From Hyphomicrobiales bacterium (lineage in GTDB: Bacteria > Pseudomonadota > Alphaproteobacteria > Rhodobacterales > Rhodobacteraceae), in contig PWLT01000166.1 of NCBI GenBank assembly GCA_003558415.1, positions 1-5,354 of the forward strand: DNA of 5,354 nucleotides. The letters are read 5' to 3'. Under the pieces are notes generated by a model. It was not told where the DNA came from and ran no database searches. It saw nothing but the letters and a program-made list of their open reading frames with translations. Of the stretch, positions 1-5,354 are shown piece by piece; position 1 is the stretch's first letter; each line of letters opens with the position of its first letter. Position numbers and translations under genes: made by a program.

Positions 1-48
1 ATTCGCTCCGTCAATGAACAGCGCAAGCCGCTCGTCTCTGTAGAACAT
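1..48 (-). CDS. NYN domain (LabA/DUF88-like) protein, 5' end only
   Basis: Reading the minus strand from 48 to 1 gives 16 codons, MFYRDERLALFIDGAN, open to the window edge. The LFIDGAN stretch is the first strand of NYN (PIN-like) domains, and its Asp (residue 13) matches the first predicted metal-binding catalytic residue of that fold. Proteins of this family are thought to be small RNA nucleases or regulators. The substrate here cannot be told. An AAGGG Shine-Dalgarno-like stretch (56-60 on the plus strand) lies 7 bases before the ATG and supports the start. The gene diverges from folK, and I recall the same NYN/folK arrangement in Rhodobacteraceae. More than 90% of the gene lies outside the window, so the family call rests on a short but characteristic N-terminus. 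Confidence 0.72.
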   Translation of the reverse strand, partial: MFYRDERLALFIDGAN

Positions 49-96
49 AACGGTTCCCTTCGATAATGGATCCGCCACATTGCTTCCGTGAGTGGG

Positions 97-113
97 TCGA
101 TCGGGTATATCGA
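97..113. promoter_or_regulatory. Inverted repeat in the divergent NYN/folK gap
   Basis: TCGAT (97-101) and ATCGA (109-113) form a perfect 5-base inverted repeat separated by 7 bases. It lies near the middle of the 105-base gap between two divergent genes, where an operator or the core promoters would be expected. I found no convincing -35/-10 pair in this gap on either strand. A 5-base arm can arise by chance, so a role as a protein-binding site is only a possibility. Confidence 0.2.
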
Positions 114-153
114 AGCTTTGGCGGACTAATCCGGAACCTAAAGGATTCTCCGA

Positions 154-753
154 ATGCTGCAAGGTGGCCATGAACACTGTGACGGCACCGTGGCGCTGGT
201 GGCCCTGGGCAGCAATGCGACGTCACGTCTCGGTGCACGCGATGCAAATGTGCGTGCGGCGCTCGCGGAGTTGCAATCGGCCTCGGTCACGCTCTGCCGC
301 AGAAGCAGCCTTTATCTGACACCGTGTTTTCCCGCCGGGGCAGGGCCGGATTTCGTGAATGCCGCCGCCATGCTTGTCACGTCGCTAGGCCCGCAGGCTT
401 TGCTCGCGCATCTCCATGCCATCGAGGCGCGTTTCGGGCGCGAACGCACCCGGCGCTGGGGGGCACGAACGCTGGATATCGACCTGCTCGCGCATGGGGA
501 GGCGATCCTGCCCGACGCGGAAGAGTACCGGCGATGGCGTGCGCTTCCCGCTTCCGAACAGATGCGTCATGCGCCGGACAAGCTGATCCTGCCGCATCCG
601 CGCATTCAGGATCGCGCCTTCGTGCTCGTCCCCCTGGCCGAGATCGCGCCGCAGTGGCAGCATCCCCTGGACGGGCTGACGCCCGCGCAGATGCTCGCCG
701 CGCTGCCGGTCGAGGAGACAAGCCTTATCCGGCGCCTGGACGAGGCCGGATAA
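154..753 (+). CDS. folK: 2-amino-4-hydroxy-6-hydroxymethyldihydropteridine diphosphokinase (HPPK)
   Basis: FolK transfers pyrophosphate from ATP to 6-hydroxymethyl-7,8-dihydropterin, the step before dihydropteroate synthase in folate biosynthesis; it is a cytosolic enzyme. The 199-residue protein has the N-terminal ALVALGSN strand and loop (residues 14-21). FVNAA at 67-71 holds the pterin-contacting Asn69. The HPPK signature RWGARTLDIDLL (101-112) has the two Mg-binding Asp at 108 and 110. The ILPHPR...DRAFVLVPLAEIAP block (145-166) is also present. An extra segment (about 119-142) between signature and HPR block makes it longer than the roughly 160-residue E. coli enzyme; I recall this as usual in Rhodobacteraceae. 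The ATG at 154 is supported by AAGGA at 141-145, 8 bases upstream. Folate genes such as folB or folP are not in view, so folK stands apart from the rest of its pathway here. Confidence 0.95.
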   Translation: MLQGGHEHCDGTVALVALGSNATSRLGARDANVRAALAELQSASVTLCRRSSLYLTPCFPAGAGPDFVNAAAMLVTSLGPQALLAHLHAIEARFGRERTRRWGARTLDIDLLAHGEAILPDAEEYRRWRALPASEQMRHAPDKLILPHPRIQDRAFVLVPLAEIAPQWQHPLDGLTPAQMLAALPVEETSLIRRLDEAG

Positions 754-779
754 CGGCCGTGTGAGCCCCGAATCCGCGC

Positions 780-808
780 TTGTAATGCAGCTGCGGCACG
801 TTTAGATA
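780..808 (+). promoter_or_regulatory. Candidate sigma70-type promoter for rpoZ-rsh
   Basis: TTGTAA (780-785, 4 of 6 against TTGACA) and TAGATA (803-808, 3 of 6 against TATAAT) are separated by exactly 17 bases. The pair lies in the 94-base folK-rpoZ gap, ending 39 bases before the rpoZ start codon. This is an AT-richer patch in a GC-rich setting. The -10 match is weak, and start-site mapping would be needed to confirm it. If real, it lets rpoZ-rsh be expressed independently of folK. Confidence 0.4.
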
Positions 809-1145
809 CGGGGCTCGAACTCGACTAGCCCTATCCGGAGCTTTCATATGGCACGCGTCACGGTCGAAGATTGCGTCGACAAGGTCCCGAACCGTTTCGA
901 GCTGGTGATGCTGGCGGCGCACCGCGCACGCGAGATCACGGCCGGCTCTCCGCTGACCGTGGAGCGCGACAATGACAAGAACCCGGTCGTGGCCCTGCGC
1001 GAGATCGCTGAGGAAACGCAGACGGCCGACGAGTTGCGCGAGCGGATGATCGAGCATCATCAGACCCAGATCGAGGTCGATGAGCCCGAGGATGACGACA
1101 TGGCCCTGCTGATGGGCGCCGAGAAGGATCGCCCGGCACAGCCGC

Positions 1146-1149
1146 AGGA
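1146..1149 (+). promoter_or_regulatory. Ribosome binding site that sets the rsh start inside rpoZ
   Basis: AGGA lies 8 bases before the ATG at 1158, within the acidic 3' end of rpoZ. In the rsh frame there is a stop at 1110, and no other ATG or GTG occurs between that stop and the conserved domain. The only TTG (1281) falls inside conserved sequence. The site therefore decides the start in favour of 1158. Confidence 0.6.
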
Positions 1150-1157
1150 CGACATGG

Positions 1158-3383
<2,226 letters not shown>

Positions 3384-3394
3384 GCCCTTCTAGC

Positions 3395-3403
3395 GGAGTA
3401 GGA
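3395..3403 (+). promoter_or_regulatory. Ribosome binding site supporting a GTG start
   Basis: GGAG (3395-3398) and AGGA (3400-3403) sit 7 to 12 bases before the GTG at 3411. The next in-frame candidates lie inside conserved sequence, so this purine-rich stretch fixes the unusual GTG as the start of the DUF2062 gene. Confidence 0.6.
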
Positions 3404-3410
3404 CCGGCAG

Positions 3411-4082
3411 GTGGTTTTCCGGCGGCGCACCAAACGCTCTCTCGGTCAGATCCTGATCGAACTGATCTATCCGCGCGGCGGCTGGCGCCGCGCGACCAGT
3501 TATGTCGGCCACCGGCTCTCAAGGCTGCCCGACACGCCCGAGCGCATCTCGCGCGGGATCGCCTCGGGCGTCATCGTTTCCTTCACCCCGTTCTTCGGGC
3601 TTCATTTCCTGCTTGCGGCGCTTATCGCCCGAGTCATCGGCGGCAACATACTGGCCGCGCTGCTGGCGACCTTCTTTGGCAATCCGATCACCTTCCCGAT
3701 CATCGTCGAGGTTTCGGTTCAGTTCGGCAACTGGATCCTCGGGCAGGGCGGGGCGATGCATTTTCCGCAGGTGATGCGTGCCTTCGGCTACGCCTCCGCC
3801 GAGCTGTGGTTCAACCTCAACGCGCTCGTGACCGGCGGTGAGCCCAACTGGTTCCGCCTGCGCCTGTTCTTCTTCCGCGTCTACCTTCCCTACATGCTGG
3901 GCGGGATCCTCCCCGGCCTGGCGACCTCGGTCATCATGTACTATGTCAGCCTGCCTGTGATCCGCGCCTACAAGGCGCGGCGCAAGAAGATCCTGCGCGA
4001 ACGCTTCATCCGCACACGGGACGCCGGCGCGCGCCGCGCCGCTGCCGATGAAAGGCCCGGTGCCATCGCGCAGGAGGAGTGA
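3411..4082 (+). CDS. DUF2062 domain membrane protein
   Basis: A 223-residue protein with a basic N-terminus (FRRRTKR) and the DUF2062 pattern: PRGGWRRA at 21-28, RLPDTPERISRGIASG at 38-53, FTPFFGLHF at 58-66 and LLATFFGNPITFPII at 84-98. Hydrophobic segments fall at about 51-76, 79-107 and 158-183, separated by a more polar stretch (108-150). It is probably an inner-membrane protein with a charged cytoplasmic tail (KARRKKILRERF, 188-199, and on). The biochemical role of DUF2062 is not established, and nothing in this sequence reveals it. It starts 27 bases after the rsh stop in the same orientation, so it is probably co-transcribed with rsh; I recall this pairing across Rhodobacteraceae. Translation begins at GTG. 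Confidence 0.88.
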   Translation: MVFRRRTKRSLGQILIELIYPRGGWRRATSYVGHRLSRLPDTPERISRGIASGVIVSFTPFFGLHFLLAALIARVIGGNILAALLATFFGNPITFPIIVEVSVQFGNWILGQGGAMHFPQVMRAFGYASAELWFNLNALVTGGEPNWFRLRLFFFRVYLPYMLGGILPGLATSVIMYYVSLPVIRAYKARRKKILRERFIRTRDAGARRAAADERPGAIAQEE

Positions 4083-4094
4083 TCCGCCGACCGG

Positions 4095-4129
4095 GCGTGC
4101 CGAATTGGGCTCCCTCCTTGCCGGCACGC
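4095..4129 (+). terminator. Inverted repeat just after the DUF2062 gene, possible terminator
   Basis: GCGTGCCG (4095-4102) pairs perfectly with CGGCACGC (4122-4129), giving an 8-base stem with a 19-base loop that begins 12 bases after the DUF2062 stop codon. The position fits the end of the rpoZ-rsh-DUF2062 unit. No T-run follows (AAACCG comes next) and the loop is long, so it may instead be an mRNA-stabilising hairpin or a chance pairing. Confidence 0.35.
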
Positions 4130-4187
4130 AAACCGTTCCCGTGATGGTGGCCCCATCGATCACACCGATGCGGCTCCATGCCTTCAT

Positions 4188-4209
4188 GCCGCGCGTTGCA
4201 GCGCGCGGC
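4188..4209 (+). terminator. GC-rich hairpin followed by an AT-rich stretch, possible terminator
   Basis: GCCGCGCG (4188-4195) and CGCGCGGC (4202-4209) form a perfect 8-base stem with a 6-base loop, TTGCAG. AATTT begins 8 bases after the stem, which is weaker and later than the T-tract of a classic intrinsic terminator. It is the most stable-looking short-loop hairpin in the gap and a reasonable candidate for stopping transcripts arriving from rsh-DUF2062. Confidence 0.35.
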
Positions 4210-4213
4210 GGCA

Positions 4214-4242
4214 TCGAATTTGGTTAAATTTCCTTTGCTAAT
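4214..4242 (+). promoter_or_regulatory. AT-rich candidate promoter with a GGTTAA site
   Basis: This is the only clearly AT-rich patch in the 3' half of the window. TCGAAT (4214-4219, 3 of 6) and GCTAAT (4237-4242, 4 of 6 against TATAAT) are 17 bases apart, a weak but properly spaced pair. Between them lies GGTTAA (4222-4227), whose complement TTAACC resembles a CtrA half-site. The full CtrA pattern TTAA-N7-TTAA is not present: the second half reads TTGC. It probably drives the gene at 4380, about 140 bases downstream. Confidence 0.28.
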
Positions 4243-4300
4243 CCTGACCCCACGGGCTGCCGGCCCGTCGCCATCCTTTCCCGAGTGTTGCGGCATGCCG

Positions 4301-4321
4301 CGCCCCGCCTGGCGCGGGGCG
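4301..4321 (+). repeat. GC-rich hairpin in the leader of the beta-helix gene
   Basis: CGCCCCGC (4301-4308) and GCGGGGCG (4314-4321) form an 8-base all-GC stem with a 5-base loop, CTGGC. It ends 58 bases before the start codon at 4380 and 44 bases before the ribosome binding site. No T-run follows on either strand, so it is more likely a leader hairpin affecting message stability or translation than a terminator. It could also be a by-product of the high GC content. Confidence 0.35.
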
Positions 4322-4365
4322 GCGCCGACAGGCCGGCGAGCCGGAAGCGTCGAGTGGAACCATTC

Positions 4366-4370
4366 AGGGG
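4366..4370 (+). promoter_or_regulatory. Ribosome binding site of the beta-helix gene
   Basis: AGGGG lies 9 bases before the ATG at 4380, and a further GAAGG touches the start codon. The strong match at normal spacing supports 4380 over the later in-frame ATG at 4413. Confidence 0.6.
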
Positions 4371-4379
4371 AATTGAAGG

Positions 4380-5354
4380 ATGAACAAGGCGATCACCGAC
4401 GGGCTGGAACTCATGCCACCGCCGTTCTCGGCCGGACTCGATGTCTGGTCGCGCACCGACGGCACGCCCGGCTCGCCGACCTATGAGGGCGCTACGAATG
4501 CCGCTTTCGTTGCGTCGGACGCGGATTTCGGCGGCTGCCTCGAGCTGCAAAAGATCGAGACGGTGCAGCGGCTGCGCTGGAAGGGCGAGACTCCGATCCT
4601 TCCGGGCTGCTATCTCAGGGTCACGGCGCGGATCAAGGCGATGAGCGGCAACCTGCCCGGCGTGCGCGTCGCCGCCTGGGCCGGCGATGCGGGCGGCAAC
4701 AACGTCACCGGCGTTGCGCAGGAGGCCGACGCGAACTCGCTGAGCAGCTATGGCGAGGTGATCACGGTCCGCGCGATCATCGGCACCGGCAACCGCGGCG
4801 GTGTCGATCTGGTCTGGGGCACCGAACCGGTCTACGGCCATGTCGGGCTCGACCTGATCGGCCCGGATGGCGGGGTGGTGCGCATCGATGATCTTGTCAT
4901 CGAGGATGTCACCAATGTCTTCCATCGCCAGTTGATGGACTGGGTCGATGTGCGCGATTACGGCGCGCTGGGCGATGGCACGACCGATGACCATGCGGCT
5001 TTCGAGGCGGCCGATGACGCGGCGGGGGGGCGGCAGATCCTGGTCCCCGAGGGGAGCTTCTTCATCGGGTCGGAACTGACGCTCAACGCTCCGGTGCGCT
5101 TCGAGGGGACGCTCGTGATGGCGCCCGACACGCGCCTGCTGCTGACCAGGAGCTTCGACTTTCCGACCTATGCCGCCGCCTTCGGCGATCAGGATACAGG
5201 GTTTCGCAAGGCGCTTCAGGCGCTTTTCCATTTCACCGATCACGCGACGCTCGATCTGCGCGGGCGCCGGGTGCGGCTGGCGGCGCCGGTCGATGTGCAG
5301 GCGCTGGCCAGCACGCATGACAATTTTGAGATCCGGCGCACGCTTACCAACGGG
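4380..5354 (+). CDS. Beta-helix (pectate-lyase superfamily) spike-like protein, 3' end missing
   Basis: The frame is open for 325 codons from the ATG at 4380 to the right edge. Residues 1-20 (MNKAITDGLELMPPPFSAGL) are not a signal peptide: there is no hydrophobic core. Residues about 40-185 alternate short strands and Gly/Asp turns, including GCYLRVTARIKA (76-87), AAWAGDAGG (98-106) and GGVVRIDDLVIEDV (164-177), like a carbohydrate-binding beta-sandwich. Residues 189-230 match the opening of the Pectate_lyase_3 beta-helix: VDVRDYGALGDGTTDD, then an acidic helix, then ILVPEGSFFIG. The glycoside hydrolase family 28-related label often used for such proteins does not prove catalysis, and the active-site region would be downstream. 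Lack of an export signal fits a phage or gene-transfer-agent spike released by lysis. From memory it resembles Rhodobacteraceae proteins of the GhsB head-spike type; this is an inference. Codon use is as GC-rich as in its neighbours, so it does not look recently acquired. Confidence 0.75.
   Translation, partial: MNKAITDGLELMPPPFSAGLDVWSRTDGTPGSPTYEGATNAAFVASDADFGGCLELQKIETVQRLRWKGETPILPGCYLRVTARIKAMSGNLPGVRVAAWAGDAGGNNVTGVAQEADANSLSSYGEVITVRAIIGTGNRGGVDLVWGTEPVYGHVGLDLIGPDGGVVRIDDLVIEDVTNVFHRQLMDWVDVRDYGALGDGTTDDHAAFEAADDAAGGRQILVPEGSFFIGSELTLNAPVRFEGTLVMAPDTRLLLTRSFDFPTYAAAFGDQDTGFRKALQALFHFTDHATLDLRGRRVRLAAPVDVQALASTHDNFEIRRTLTNG

Larger units (their letters stand above)
4083..4379 (+). other. 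297-base non-coding leader with hairpins and an AT-rich patch
   Basis: No convincing gene lies here. Small frames in the stretch lack family-like sequence or a good ribosome binding site. It contains three GC-rich inverted repeats (listed separately), an AT-rich island near 4216-4244, and a leader ending in a clear Shine-Dalgarno for the gene at 4380. I looked for a tRNA cloverleaf and for direct repeats suggesting an attachment site and found neither. The length and structure suggest that the operon ends here and a new transcription unit starts. Confidence 0.6.

Noticed and set aside
3519..4214. A 231-codon minus-strand frame opposite the DUF2062 gene
   Set aside because: The plus strand encodes conserved DUF2062 motifs and membrane segments. 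The antisense product is low in hydrophobic structure and unfamiliar.
4083..4379. Possible tRNA, riboswitch or CRISPR content in the gap
   Set aside because: No cloverleaf, no TTCGA-type T-loop with matching acceptor stem, no recognised riboswitch core and no regularly spaced direct repeats could be found by eye.
4178..4486. A 102-codon plus-strand frame in the gap before the beta-helix gene, considered as a small ghsA-like partner
   Set aside because: It runs out of frame into the well-supported gene at 4380, lacks a ribosome binding site, and its sequence is Arg/Pro/Ala-rich with no family resemblance.
4224..5318. A 364-codon minus-strand frame opposite the beta-helix gene
   Set aside because: The plus-strand frame has a strong ribosome binding site and a recognisable Pectate_lyase_3 motif. 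The minus frame has Arg/Ala/His-rich sequence typical of antisense shadows.

Overview
This window looks like chromosomal DNA from a GC-rich alphaproteobacterium, most likely of the Rhodobacteraceae (Rhodobacterales). That placement rests on protein character and on the gene order folK - rpoZ - rsh - DUF2062, which I recall as conserved in that family. It is not based on a database search.

Layout. Positions 1-48 (minus strand) hold the first 16 codons of a NYN-domain nuclease-like gene that runs off the left edge. A 105-base divergent gap follows, then folK (folate biosynthesis) on the plus strand at 154-753. A 94-base gap with a plausible promoter leads to rpoZ (RNA polymerase omega, 848-1207). 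The bifunctional (p)ppGpp synthetase/hydrolase gene (rsh, 1158-3383) starts inside the 3' end of rpoZ with a 50-base overlap. After 27 bases comes a small DUF2062 membrane protein (3411-4082, GTG start). Next is a 297-base non-coding stretch with three GC-rich inverted repeats and an isolated AT-rich patch. The window ends in an open reading frame starting at 4380 that runs off the right edge. Its first 325 residues combine a probable beta-sandwich N-terminal region with the start of a pectate-lyase-type beta-helix, and show no signal peptide.

How the genes work together. rpoZ and rsh form a stringent-response pair: Rsh makes and destroys (p)ppGpp, and omega supplies part of a (p)ppGpp-binding site on RNA polymerase. 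The omega N-terminus keeps the MARVT residues that contribute to that site in E. coli. The overlap and short spacing suggest that rpoZ, rsh and the DUF2062 gene are co-transcribed. folK could be read through into them or be separately expressed.

The least ordinary part is the last gene. It resembles a spike or depolymerase adhesin of phages or gene transfer agents, sits alone beside housekeeping genes, and has its own leader. I infer, without proof, that it may be a remote accessory gene of a Rhodobacteraceae gene transfer agent (a GhsB-like head spike). The rest of the window looks like ordinary core genome.
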